Positions 17,617-25,729 of a stretch of DNA of 64,000 nucleotides are shown here, piece by piece. This DNA is from Clostridia bacterium (GTDB taxonomy: Bacteria > Bacillota > Clostridia > Lachnospirales > Lachnospiraceae): positions 80,832-144,831 of the forward strand of contig QKJQ01000019.1 in NCBI GenBank assembly GCA_003249225.1, written 5' to 3'. The translations under genes were made by a program, and so were the position numbers. The notes beneath the pieces were generated by a model, which saw nothing but the letters and a program-made list of their open reading frames with translations, was not told the DNA's origin and ran no database searches. Numbering within the stretch: the stretch's first letter is position 1; every line of letters starts with the position of its first letter.

Positions 17617-19197
17617 ATGGTTCTGTTATTGGCAGATGATGAATATCATGTAAGGGCAAGGCTGTCCACTAAGGTCGACTGGCAGGCTCTTGGTATTGAC
17701 ACGGTTCTGATGTGTGATGACGGGGACACCGCACTCGAAAAAATCTATGAACAACCCGTCGATATCTTGCTGACAGATTTAAAGATGCCAAGAATGAGTG
17801 GAATTACACTGGCTCAAAGTGCACTCATACATAATCCTGACATAAAAGTCATTTTTATGAGTGCTTATGACGATAAGAATTTTCTAAAGCAGGCAATCGG
17901 CCTTCATGTTGTCGGATATCTGGAGAAACCATTTTCTCTGGAAGAAGTAACTGAGACAGTATCGGAAGCGGTACAGTCGATCGAGGATCGAAAGAAACAC
18001 ACCGTTGCAAAGGAATTACGTGGACAGCTTCGTTGTGCACAGGCGGCTACCATGCTTTGCAGGTATGCAACACACCAGGATGAAATAGCAGAAAAATTGA
18101 ACGGATGCGAGGAATTTATGAAGCACTCCGCCTATGTTACTATGTTAGCCGTTTTTGAAGAAGAAGGAGAAGAAGAAAAGAATATCTTTTCCGAGCGGGA
18201 TGCATTTTCCTTTCATTATCCCGAATTGTACCAGATTCTGTCTGACCTAAAACTTTGCGGAATCATCGCACTGACAAAAGAACAGTATATTATATTTCAC
18301 CTTTGCCTTGATGCTCCTGATCCGGCCCAAAGACAAGATGCTGCCGTAAAGCTTTATAAAGAATTACAGGAGCATTATGCCATGTTCCGTCTGCATCTTT
18401 CCGCGGGGTCCGTTGTGACCAGCTATCTAACGCTTCACCGGTCCTATCAGGAAGCTGTCATCGGTTCAAAAAGACATTTTTTCTCCAATGAACCGATACT
18501 GCTCTCTAGCTGCAACGAGGAAACAATCTATACCTTTCAGGAAAAGGCATTTGAAGATTTTCAGCAGGCTCTTACGGTACGCGATAAAAAAGCCTGCTAT
18601 GAATATATGGAATCTTTGTACCGGGGACTTCTTGCTAATACCGGAACACTGGTTCGTGACGTAAAAAACCATTATTTCAGACTATTGCTTTTAATCATTT
18701 CTGAAATCCCTTCCTTCAAAGCATTGCTTGATCATACGGAGCATAGCTTATGGGAGATTTTATCCCCCATCACCTCCCTTGATAAACTCAATAATTATAC
18801 AATAGAACTTCTGGACACTTTTTTTGCACCCTTGGCCGCCGAAAATCCAAGGACTGAGCAGATCAATCACACCCTTACCTACATTCACAAAAATCTGTCA
18901 GATCCAGGACTTTCTCTGGGAGATATCAGCAAAGCAAATTATATGTCCGTGCCTTACCTTTGTATGTATTTTAAAGAACAGACCGGGACGACCATTCGTG
19001 CCTATATCATTGATGCCAGGATGAAGACGGCAAAGAGACTTTTGTTGGAATCTTCCTCCAAGATTGCAGAAATTGCAGAACAGTGCGGATTTTCCGACCA
19101 GAATTATTTTACAAAGTGTTTTTCAAAATACTACGGAATTTCTCCCAGTAAATTCCGTGAAACCGGCAGAAGGAGTGAGAATAGTGAAGAAGTATAA
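17617..19197 (+). CDS. Response regulator with AraC-type DNA-binding domain, YesN-like
   Basis: A 526-residue regulator. The N-terminal receiver domain has acidic pocket D7-D8, phosphoacceptor D54 in L-L-T-D-L-K-M-P, S82 and K104. A long middle segment links it to a C-terminal pair of AraC helix-turn-helix motifs, with the signature ...Y-F-T-K-C-F-S-K-Y-Y-G-I-S-P-S-K-F-R near residues 500-517. It should activate the divergent importer and glycosidase operon when phosphorylated by the kinase encoded next. The ATG follows TAAGGAGG. The end overlaps the kinase gene by 14 bp. Confidence 0.92.
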   Translation: MVLLLADDEYHVRARLSTKVDWQALGIDTVLMCDDGDTALEKIYEQPVDILLTDLKMPRMSGITLAQSALIHNPDIKVIFMSAYDDKNFLKQAIGLHVVGYLEKPFSLEEVTETVSEAVQSIEDRKKHTVAKELRGQLRCAQAATMLCRYATHQDEIAEKLNGCEEFMKHSAYVTMLAVFEEEGEEEKNIFSERDAFSFHYPELYQILSDLKLCGIIALTKEQYIIFHLCLDAPDPAQRQDAAVKLYKELQEHYAMFRLHLSAGSVVTSYLTLHRSYQEAVIGSKRHFFSNEPILLSSCNEETIYTFQEKAFEDFQQALTVRDKKACYEYMESLYRGLLANTGTLVRDVKNHYFRLLLLIISEIPSFKALLDHTEHSLWEILSPITSLDKLNNYTIELLDTFFAPLAAENPRTEQINHTLTYIHKNLSDPGLSLGDISKANYMSVPYLCMYFKEQTGTTIRAYIIDARMKTAKRLLLESSSKIAEIAEQCGFSDQNYFTKCFSKYYGISPSKFRETGRRSENSEEV

Positions 19198-20935
19198 ATT
19201 CAAAGCTCTGCCCTTAAAGAAAAAATTCATCTTTTTATACCTTTGCTTTGTCATTACTCCAACGTTAGTATTTGCCTGTGCCCTTATCATTCTGGCCTTG
19301 TCAAATGTACGGTCTACCATCTATGCCAACAGCCAGTCGAACTTTACGCAGACACAACAACTGGTAACGTACTTTATGAATAATGCCAACTACTATATGA
19401 ATACTTATCTCAACGATGACAAACTGCATGAGATCATCGAATGTGACAATTCCACAAGAAGTATGCAGGACCAGATATCTGATATGATGTATCTGCGCAG
19501 TCTGACAGCAAGTTACCGTAGCAAAAGTGAAATCAATGACATCTGTCTGTATATAGAAAATGAAGCCTTATACATTGGCGATGAATCGGCAGTACAGACG
19601 ATAACCAGTATTGAGTCGACTTCCTGGTATCAGTATGCACAGTACAGCTTTCCGGAAAAATCAATTGTACCATCGTCTTATTTTGAGAATGGTTCCATCA
19701 TATCCCTGATCAAACCAGTTCGCAGCTCTGTTAATTATGCGAATACCATTGGATTGATCCGCTTTGATATTAAAGTTTCACAGCTCGAAACACTGCTTGG
19801 TGAATTTAATGCAGAAACCGATTCTTATCTTTATATAGTCAATGCAAAGGGTGAACTCATTACGCAGAATTCGGATCATGGAACCGAGATTCCATTTGAC
19901 ACCCTTACCTTAGCAGCAGATGGCGAAATGCATCGGCTGTCCATCGAAAAAGATCAGTATCTGATGTACTCTGTTCTGCTGAAGGATTTTGACTGGTACC
20001 TTGTTGAAGTTATCCCGACAACTCAGATTACGGACCGAATGCTCTCACAGGTCTTGCTGTATTTTGTTTTCTTTCTTCTTGTACTGCTGCTTGGACTGCT
20101 CTTTCTTCGCCTGTTCGTCAAACTTTTCCTTAACCGCATCGGCTCGATCAAGAATCATATGTCAGATGTGAAGAACTCGTTACCGCCGCTGCTTTCCGAT
20201 ACGAAGAACAACGATGAAATCGATGATCTGATCAACGCGTACAACTTTATGCTCACCCGAATGGACGAACTTTTGCGTGAACAGTATGCTCTTGGCAACC
20301 AGATTCGCACCGCTGAGATGAAAGCACTTTATGAGCAGATCAATCCGCATTTTCTGTATAATACACTGGCTATGATCAACTGGCTGGCAGAGGATGGCGA
20401 CATCGAGAATGTGACTAAGGTCATCGGCTCACTCTCGAGCTTTTATAAACTCTGCCTGAACAAGGGAAATGCTTACATAACACTGGATGAAGAAATACAG
20501 ATCATTGACTCTTTCCTTTATATACAAAAAATGCGTTTTGGCACAGACATCCGCATTGAATACCATATGGACACAGCACTTCGTTCTCTTATCATTCCAA
20601 AACTCACATTGCAGCCGTTGATAGAGAACGCCCTGGTCCACGGTATTCTTATGAAACAAAAAAAGGACGGAGTTATTCGTCTGTCTGTTGACAGCTCCCC
20701 GTCCATATACCGTATCAAAATAACCGATGATGGTGTTGGTATACCCTCTGACCTTGTGATGAAGCTAAATCAGGGATCCTACCCCTCTACCCTGAAACAT
20801 TACGGTATTTATAACATTTTGAAGCGCCTCAATATATTCTTTGGTTCCGGGTGCACACTTTTTTATGAAAGTACGGCAGGAAAAGGAACCACTGCAACCC
20901 TTACCCTTCCACGCAAAGAAGAAGCGGTGCCGTAA
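19184..20935 (+). CDS. Sensor histidine kinase, YesM-like
   Basis: A 583-residue membrane kinase. One helix near residues 14-40 and another near 288-312 flank an extracellular sensor domain of about 245 residues. A HAMP-like segment leads to the His_kinase domain with the phosphoacceptor in N-P-H-F-L-Y-N-T-L (H389), then an ATPase domain with I-E-N-A-L-V-H-G and D-D-G-V-G-I. I chose the GTG at 19184, preceded by AAGGAG, inside the end of the regulator gene; the frame upstream of it is out-of-frame regulator sequence. It probably senses the glycan or its binding protein outside the cell. Confidence 0.9.
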   Translation: MKKYKFKALPLKKKFIFLYLCFVITPTLVFACALIILALSNVRSTIYANSQSNFTQTQQLVTYFMNNANYYMNTYLNDDKLHEIIECDNSTRSMQDQISDMMYLRSLTASYRSKSEINDICLYIENEALYIGDESAVQTITSIESTSWYQYAQYSFPEKSIVPSSYFENGSIISLIKPVRSSVNYANTIGLIRFDIKVSQLETLLGEFNAETDSYLYIVNAKGELITQNSDHGTEIPFDTLTLAADGEMHRLSIEKDQYLMYSVLLKDFDWYLVEVIPTTQITDRMLSQVLLYFVFFLLVLLLGLLFLRLFVKLFLNRIGSIKNHMSDVKNSLPPLLSDTKNNDEIDDLINAYNFMLTRMDELLREQYALGNQIRTAEMKALYEQINPHFLYNTLAMINWLAEDGDIENVTKVIGSLSSFYKLCLNKGNAYITLDEEIQIIDSFLYIQKMRFGTDIRIEYHMDTALRSLIIPKLTLQPLIENALVHGILMKQKKDGVIRLSVDSSPSIYRIKITDDGVGIPSDLVMKLNQGSYPSTLKHYGIYNILKRLNIFFGSGCTLFYESTAGKGTTATLTLPRKEEAVP

Positions 20936-20953
20936 CAGCATCGCTTCTTCTTT
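20915..20953 (+). terminator. Terminator overlapping the kinase stop codon
   Basis: AAAGAAGAAGCG and CGCTTCTTCTTT form a perfect 12-bp stem whose loop contains the kinase stop. It lies exactly between two convergent genes and may work in both directions, although the U-tract is short. Confidence 0.6.
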
Positions 20954-21871
20954 CTACTCGTTTTGCATTTTATTTTCTTCTTCAAAGGCAAAGGAGGACA
21001 ATGGCATCGGTCCGCGAATTACAAATCTTGATATCTTCAGCAGTCCTTCGTCATTTGGTGTCACTTTCCATCGAACCACCATAATCTCACCATTTTGAAT
21101 CTCTATTCCTGTTATATTGTCAGGGTAGATGCAGCATCCACTGTTAAAATAAGGCGGTTCTTCATGGGCAGGAAACTTATAACGGTGCGTATGCCCACAG
21201 ATTATTGCCGTTTTATTCTTCTCAATCCATTTGTTGAAATTCTTTTCGATCTTATGCTGTCTTGTGATATTCTTGACCGGGCTGGCCGGGCTTGTTGCTC
21301 CCACTGCATGAATGTAACGCCATAGGAACTTAAGCGAAAGCATGGAGAAAAACCATAACTGGTCATTTGGAAAATCACCCTGATGACCATGCAGAACGAG
21401 GAATTTCTGTTCTGTTGACTTGTGCTTTAACAATATAGCTTCGCAGGGTTTAAGTCCCTGAAAAAAATCCATGGTCTTTTCCTTGGAATCATTGTAATAC
21501 GTATAAAAGAACCGTTTCAGATAATCCTCATTTTTCAAATAAATGTTGTGATTTCCATAAAGAATCTCCAAGCGGTCTTCATCGTAGAACTTTTTCATAA
21601 GATCATACACATAATAATGTGCTTTACGAATATAGCGGAATTTTGGATGCTCCCAAAGCTCATCTCCATCTCCGGCTTCGATATAGGTAAATCCATTTTT
21701 GTAATAGTGCTCCAGCGCATACAAGAAAATATTCTGGTTTCTTGTGAATTCGTCCGAACGGCTTCCATCCGAACGATGACAGTCACTAAAGATAATATAC
21801 TTTGAATCATCATCAAAATACCTGGTCTTTGCATTATTGTATGCCTTTGTCAGTTTGCAATCCGTTCTCAT
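20954..21871 (-). CDS. Calcineurin-like metallophosphoesterase
   Basis: A 305-residue protein with the complete metal-binding series of this superfamily: D30-C-H32, G-D-G-D-E, Y-G-N-H-N, L-H-G-H-Q-G-D and G-H-T-H. These ligate two metal ions and hydrolyse phosphate esters. No signal peptide is visible, so cytoplasmic. The ATG at 21871 follows AGGTGA; an in-frame GTG nine bases upstream is less well placed. It stands alone, convergent with the kinase gene. Substrate unknown; distant UDP-diacylglucosamine-hydrolase-like relatives exist, but I see no reason to assign that role. Confidence 0.8.
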   Translation of the reverse strand: MRTDCKLTKAYNNAKTRYFDDDSKYIIFSDCHRSDGSRSDEFTRNQNIFLYALEHYYKNGFTYIEAGDGDELWEHPKFRYIRKAHYYVYDLMKKFYDEDRLEILYGNHNIYLKNEDYLKRFFYTYYNDSKEKTMDFFQGLKPCEAILLKHKSTEQKFLVLHGHQGDFPNDQLWFFSMLSLKFLWRYIHAVGATSPASPVKNITRQHKIEKNFNKWIEKNKTAIICGHTHRYKFPAHEEPPYFNSGCCIYPDNITGIEIQNGEIMVVRWKVTPNDEGLLKISRFVIRGPMPLSSFAFEEENKMQNE

Positions 21872-21990
21872 AGCATTCACCTGATTTCTTATTATTTGAA
21901 GAAATTTCCATAGATTATTGCTAATTGTCTGATATCTTATATTATACTATTGTATTTTACGGCTTGCAACTAAAGTTCTTGAATCTATAT

Positions 21991-22278
21991 CTATATTTCA
22001 GCACAAACAGTATCCAGAATCTCACATAGCGCTTTCTGACTGCTTGTATGACACCGGATGATTTCAGAATTTGATTTTTCTGCCTCGGATACAGCACATC
22101 GAACCATCTTATGAGATACAGTATTCGTAAAAAGTATTATATAATCAGGGCTTCCGATCTGACTGCTGAGATTTCCTGACATTTGTGTGAAAACTTTTGC
22201 TTTACAACTGTAATCACTGCATATCTTCTTATATTGGCAGATCATACGGTCATGACCGCCAATTATTACAATACTCAT
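21991..22278 (-). CDS. DUF2325 family small protein
   Basis: A 95-residue protein matching DUF2325: it starts M-S-I-V-I-I-G-G-H-D-R-M and has three further cysteines. The Rossmann-like start suggests a nucleotide or redox role, but the function is not known. The ATG follows AGGAGGACAC. It is 33 bp downstream of the flavodoxin gene and ends the three-gene operon whose promoter is at 23516-23544. Confidence 0.75.
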   Translation of the reverse strand: MSIVIIGGHDRMICQYKKICSDYSCKAKVFTQMSGNLSSQIGSPDYIILFTNTVSHKMVRCAVSEAEKSNSEIIRCHTSSQKALCEILDTVCAEI

Positions 22279-22311
22279 GTGTCCTCCTATCCTTCCCGAC
22301 CCAGAGGAAGC

Positions 22312-22752
22312 TTACTTTACTGCTTTATGTGCCAGTTCCTCTCCCATTTTCCTGCATTTCGCAAGTATACTCTCATCCGGCGTATCCTGACAGATCAGAC
22401 CCTCGTCTCCTAAAACATGCGCACCTGCTTTTTTCATTCGATCTACCCAGTCTCTCATCCATTCACCGTCTCCCCAGCCATAGGAACCAAACAGTGCGAT
22501 TGTCTTACCCTCTGCAAATGCTTCGTATGATTCCATAAAAGGCTCCATCTCAGTCTCCTCCAGCACTTCCGCTCCCATCGAAGGGCATCCTAGTGCAAGA
22601 ACAGCATCATCTTTAACCATGGATGCCTGAACCAAACCAACTTCCAATACAGCGGCTTCGAGTCCTCCTAACACGATTCCTTCACCAAAAGCAGCTGCCA
22701 TGCTTGCTGTATTACCTGTTTGTGACCAGTAAATCACATTGATCTTATCCAT
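22312..22752 (-). CDS. Flavodoxin
   Basis: A 146-residue short-chain flavodoxin. The phosphate-binding loop for FMN is W-S-Q-T-G-N-T near residues 9-15, and the second FMN loop is seen in F-G-S-Y-G-W-G-D-G-E-W near 88-98. It is a low-potential electron carrier that replaces ferredoxin when iron is short, which fits its place between DUF3793 and DUF2325 genes behind a metal-type operator. The start ATG at 22752 takes its ribosome binding site from a degenerate leader repeat. Confidence 0.92.
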   Translation of the reverse strand: MDKINVIYWSQTGNTASMAAAFGEGIVLGGLEAAVLEVGLVQASMVKDDAVLALGCPSMGAEVLEETEMEPFMESYEAFAEGKTIALFGSYGWGDGEWMRDWVDRMKKAGAHVLGDEGLICQDTPDESILAKCRKMGEELAHKAVK

Positions 22753-22787
22753 ACTGTCTCCAATCCTGCGCTTATGTAACGCATATT
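22753..22787 (-). repeat. Three-hairpin leader repeat, copy F, partial
   Basis: Only the start-proximal part is present: stem TGCG/CGCA with loop, then AGGATTGGAGACAGT and the flavodoxin ATG. It overlaps the last codons of the DUF3793 gene. Confidence 0.55.
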
Positions 22788-23413
22788 ATATTTTGTTGAG
22801 ATATCTGTAACAATTCCCCAATAGTGCATCCGCTTCGTAACATTCGAATCAGCATAATTTTGGCTTCCTCATACCGACGAAACAAAGCAATCTTGTCTTC
22901 TTTATTCGCATATACCTTCCAATATCCCGAATGCAAGCAGTGTCGTCCATCGTTTTCTATGAATCCACTTACATCTTCAATCGGATAACCAAGTAAAACT
23001 CCAAGTTCGTGAGGAAATGCTCCTTCTTTGAGGCAATAGGCAGTATATCTTTTTCGAGCATAAATCAAAAGTTTGGAAAGACAGAAAGTATCTTTTCCCT
23101 CCGTCAGACACCAGCTTTCTATTGCATGCTGAATCTTATCCTGTCTTATGTAGCTCTCGAGTTCTTCTTTTCTGTAAATCAAATAGGCTGCTTTTCCCGC
23201 ATACTCGGCTAAAAGATAGAAAGAAAGACCAGTGTTCTTTTGATTGATAAGAAAACGTAAGCTGGTTGATGGAACGTTTGGTATTATGAATAAGTTCGAT
23301 ACCTTAAGCCCGGCTATCAAAGGGGCACATTGCAATACAAACTGACATTCCACAAAATCCTTCTCTTCTTCCTTCAGCAAAGCGAATACTTCTTCCCTCA
23401 TCTCTTCGCACAT
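22772..23413 (-). CDS. DUF3793 family protein
   Basis: A 213-residue protein of the clostridial DUF3793 family, recognised by its early C-Q-F-V-L-Q-C-A-P-L-I-A-G-L-K-V-S-N-L segment and the H-E-L-G-V-L-L-G-Y-P motif near residue 135. Members typically sit next to flavodoxins and ferrous-iron transport genes; the biochemical function is unknown. The ATG follows AGGAGA. First gene of the DUF3793-flavodoxin-DUF2325 operon. Confidence 0.8.
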   Translation of the reverse strand: MCEEMREEVFALLKEEEKDFVECQFVLQCAPLIAGLKVSNLFIIPNVPSTSLRFLINQKNTGLSFYLLAEYAGKAAYLIYRKEELESYIRQDKIQHAIESWCLTEGKDTFCLSKLLIYARKRYTAYCLKEGAFPHELGVLLGYPIEDVSGFIENDGRHCLHSGYWKVYANKEDKIALFRRYEEAKIMLIRMLRSGCTIGELLQISQQNIICVT

Positions 23414-23461
23414 GAATTATCTCCTCTCACAGACAGCCTTGTGGTGTAATGCTGTTACTTG

Positions 23462-23544
23462 GTTAGTTGTTACGCGGTTTGTCATTACTTGGTTAGTCAT
23501 TACTAACTTACGTTTATAATAACTAATTACGAGTGATTCGTCAA
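23462..23544 (-). promoter_or_regulatory. Promoter and metal-type operator of the DUF3793-flavodoxin operon
   Basis: Promoter TTGACG, 17 bp, TATTAT at 23516-23544. Just downstream, at 23492-23507, is the perfect palindrome GTTAGT-N4-ACTAAC. A degenerate second site (GTTAGT-N4-ACGCGG on the plus strand) lies 30 bp further at 23462-23477, in a direct repeat of TTACTTGGTTAGT. A bound repressor would cover the transcription start. The same palindrome lies over the promoter of the Fur-like gene at 24378. Confidence 0.75.
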
Positions 23545-23599
23545 CTCTCCTATTGATTAAAAATTATCATTACGGAGAATACATTTGATATCTTTAAAA

Positions 23600-23623
23600 A
23601 AGAATGTGCTCCGGCACATTCTT
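23600..23623 (-). terminator. Second strong hairpin downstream of the Fur-like gene
   Basis: AAGAATGTGC and GCACATTCTT form a perfect 10-bp stem with a four-base loop, followed on the minus strand by TTTTTT. It could be a back-up terminator for the Fur-like gene or the end of an unrecognised small transcript from 23624-23735. Confidence 0.55.
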
Positions 23624-23688
23624 CACGCCGAACGCATTCAAAAATTGAAAGTTACCTTCCGCGTGAGTGCGCATCCTGCATGGAATGC

Positions 23689-23735
23689 TTTTTATTTTAT
23701 AGACAAGTTCAGAGAACTTTCCTATAAAATAAAAA
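23689..23735. repeat. Nested inverted repeat
   Basis: Perfect 14-bp arms TTTTTATTTTATAG and CTATAAAATAAAAA enclose a second stem AAGTTC/GAACTT. It has no coding potential that I can see and sits between two terminator-like hairpins. Confidence 0.7.
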
Positions 23736-23758
23736 AGAATGTGCCAATACACATTCTT
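23735..23758 (-). terminator. Terminator of the Fur-like gene
   Basis: AAGAATGTG, six-base loop, CACATTCTT, followed on the minus strand by TTTTATTTT. It lies 22 bp after the stop codon. The stem sequence is the same as in the hairpins at 23600 and 24937. Confidence 0.75.
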
Positions 23759-23780
23759 ATAATCTCATAAAATATATAAT

Positions 23781-24308
23781 TCATGCTATAACTCTGGGGT
23801 AGTGATATGCATCCAGTCCTCGTTGAATGACATCTTCCCATGATTTTTTTGATAAAATATGTATTGAATCATCAGAAAAGCATACTCTGCAGTATTCGGG
23901 AAATATTTCGTAAGAAATAAATCTGGGTTCTGAAGTTTTTCTATTTATCTTGAATTCATTCTTGTCCTGACAAGTTTCTTGCTTGCTGTCATTGTCTTTT
24001 GCAACTTTGTATATATTTTTACGATCAATCACACCCATCTCTTCCAATAAACTGACCATTCTGTAAACCGTTGCTTTGCCAATAGAACTGTCAAGATGCG
24101 ATGCTGTATAGAATATCTCCTTGCAGCTTGAACATTCCCCACATAAAATTACATCTAATAGAAGCTGACGCTGTTTTGTTATCCTGTATTTCTTTTGTTT
24201 CAATTGGTCTAACAATCTTTCCTTCTTCATGATCAAATCGATTTCTTTTTCTTTAGGGAGTATTTTTAAAGATTTCTCAGGCTTTATCATTGATTTATTA
24301 TTATACAT
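23781..24308 (-). CDS. Fur-family regulator with unusual C-terminal domain
   Basis: Up to 175 residues. The winged-helix domain is Fur-like: Y-R-I-T-K-Q-R-Q-L-L-L-D-V-I-L near residues 41-55 and G-K-A-T-V-Y-R-M-V-S-L-L-E-E-M-G-V-I-D near 77-95. The C-terminal half lacks the expected His-rich and paired CxxC metal motifs and has a Y-C-R-V-C-F-S-D-D segment instead. It may sense something else or bind metal in a different way. Its own promoter carries the palindrome also found before the flavodoxin operon. Later methionines (residues 7 and 27) are possible starts. Confidence 0.75.
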   Translation of the reverse strand: MYNNKSMIKPEKSLKILPKEKEIDLIMKKERLLDQLKQKKYRITKQRQLLLDVILCGECSSCKEIFYTASHLDSSIGKATVYRMVSLLEEMGVIDRKNIYKVAKDNDSKQETCQDKNEFKINRKTSEPRFISYEIFPEYCRVCFSDDSIHILSKKSWEDVIQRGLDAYHYPRVIA

Positions 24309-24377
24309 TCATTCCTCCAATCTCAACGAATAAAAACGGCTTACTTTTATCGTTATGACGAATTGATTTTCACTTTT

Positions 24378-24409
24378 GTTAGTGTATACTAACTCGTGTG
24401 AGTTGTCAA
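24378..24409 (-). promoter_or_regulatory. Promoter and operator of the Fur-like gene
   Basis: Promoter TTGACA, 17 bp, TACACT (24381-24409). The palindrome GTTAGT-N4-ACTAAC at 24378-24393 covers the -10 box, so binding would block the promoter. Either the Fur-like or the divergent DtxR-like protein could be the repressor. Confidence 0.7.
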
Positions 24410-24445
24410 TAACCTAATGATGCGTTTTACATGTAAATTCAATAT

Positions 24446-24474
24446 TTGTGTTTTTAAACATCCCATGATATACT
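24446..24474 (+). promoter_or_regulatory. Promoter of the DtxR-like gene
   Basis: TTGTGT, 17 bp, TATACT, ending about 38 bp before the GTG start. No full palindrome overlaps it; the nearest one is at 24378-24393. Confidence 0.55.
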
Positions 24475-24512
24475 GATTGAAGCATAAACACTACCTTGGG
24501 AGGTGACTGACT

Positions 24513-24899
24513 GTGTATTCTGCAACCAATGAATCTGCTGAAAATTATCTCGAAACAATTCTGCTTCTTAGTAAAAAGCTTCCTGTTGTTCGTTCCGTGG
24601 ATATTGCCACAGAACTTGGCTTTAAAAAATCAAGCATAAGCGTTGCTATGAAACATCTTCGTGAAAACAATCATATAACGGTAACACCAGCAGGTTATAT
24701 ATCACTTACCGATGCCGGAAAACAAATCGCTGAGATGATCTACGAGCGGCATAGACTGCTTTCAGCCTGGCTGATGGCACTTGGCGTTCCGGAAGAAATC
24801 GCTTTAGACGATGCTTGTAAGCTTGAACACATTATCAGCAAAGAAAGCTTTGATGCTATAAAAAAGCATGTCCATACGAATCTTCCAAAGAATCAATAG
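24513..24899 (+). CDS. DtxR/MntR-family metal-dependent regulator
   Basis: A 128-residue protein with the DtxR N-terminal winged helix (E-N-Y-L-E-T-I-L-L-L near residue 10; S-S-I-S-V-A-M-K-H-L-R recognition helix near 40) and the dimerisation helix with metal-ligand-like residues in Y-E-R-H-R-L-L, D-D-A-C-K-L-E-H-I-I. It lacks the SH3-like domain, as in MntR. Such proteins repress metal uptake genes when loaded with Mn or Fe. The start is GTG with GGGAGGTG upstream. It is divergent from the Fur-like gene. Confidence 0.88.
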   Translation: MYSATNESAENYLETILLLSKKLPVVRSVDIATELGFKKSSISVAMKHLRENNHITVTPAGYISLTDAGKQIAEMIYERHRLLSAWLMALGVPEEIALDDACKLEHIISKESFDAIKKHVHTNLPKNQ

Positions 24900-24936
24900 A
24901 CAAAGTTTCCTTATCCTTTGTCTTTTCGCGCAAACT

Positions 24937-24969
24937 AAAAAAAGAATGTGCCGAAACACATTCTTTTTT
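24937..24969. terminator. Bidirectional terminator between convergent genes
   Basis: AAAAAAAGAATGTG, loop CCGAAA, CACATTCTTTTTT. The A- and T-tracts on either side allow termination of both the DtxR-like gene and the EFR1 operon. The stem matches those at 23600 and 23735. Confidence 0.85.
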
Positions 24970-24991
24970 CATTATAGGCTCATTCTATCTT

Positions 24992-25729
24992 TCAGTTTTG
25001 CTGTTTCATTACATATCGACCTCTGGCCTTTGTGCCTTTTCCATATTGAATGGCTTTGACCGGGCAGCGATTGATGCAGGAACAGCATTGAATACAGTTA
25101 TGTTTCCAGACCGGTTTTTTATTCTCAATGGCTATATTACCGACAGGGCAGTATTTTTCACAGATACCGCATGAAGTGCAACTGTCTTCTGCATAAAATT
25201 TTGTATCTCTGGAATACTTACGAAACATGGTTCCGATAAAGTTAGTCTTGAGCTTTGCCATACTGCCTTTTGCAATAATCTCTTCTGCTTTCTTATTCTT
25301 TATGCTGTCACCGATTTTTTCAATTTGTTCCTTTGCTTCGGATATTTTTTCATTTGCCAGTGTTTCACTGTCCACATCAAAACCTAATACATAGTTGTTT
25401 GGCATACGAAGTGAATAGCAGCTGCTGACCGGCAGCTTTTTCCTCAACCATCCAAACACATCACCAAAATTCTCACCACAGGTGCATACACTATAAACAA
25501 AAGCATCAGAAGCCACATCCAATTGTTCAATAAAGTCCATTACAATTTTAGGTGCCGACCAGGCATAGATGGGAAACACAATTCCAAGATTTTCTTTTGA
25601 CTTGATTGGTTTTGGTCGTTTTCCTTCTTTCATCAAATCTGTAATCGATAACGCTTCTTCACCGGTAATCCTGCCAAGTCTCTTTGCTGCCCATTCGGAA
25701 TTCCCTGTTCCCGAAAAATAATAAATCAT
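24992..25729 (-). CDS. EFR1-type flavodoxin-ferredoxin fusion
   Basis: A 245-residue EFR1-family protein. The N-terminal flavodoxin-like domain has the FMN loop F-S-G-T-G-N-S at residues 5-11. The C-terminus holds two [4Fe-4S] motifs, C-T-S-C-G-I-C-E-K-Y-C-P and C-I-Q-C-C-S-C-I-N-R-C-P. It is probably a soluble electron-transfer protein; partners are not known. The ATG overlaps the stop of the acetyltransferase gene as ATGA. Last of a three-gene overlapping operon. Confidence 0.88.
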   Translation of the reverse strand: MIYYFSGTGNSEWAAKRLGRITGEEALSITDLMKEGKRPKPIKSKENLGIVFPIYAWSAPKIVMDFIEQLDVASDAFVYSVCTCGENFGDVFGWLRKKLPVSSCYSLRMPNNYVLGFDVDSETLANEKISEAKEQIEKIGDSIKNKKAEEIIAKGSMAKLKTNFIGTMFRKYSRDTKFYAEDSCTSCGICEKYCPVGNIAIENKKPVWKHNCIQCCSCINRCPVKAIQYGKGTKARGRYVMKQQN

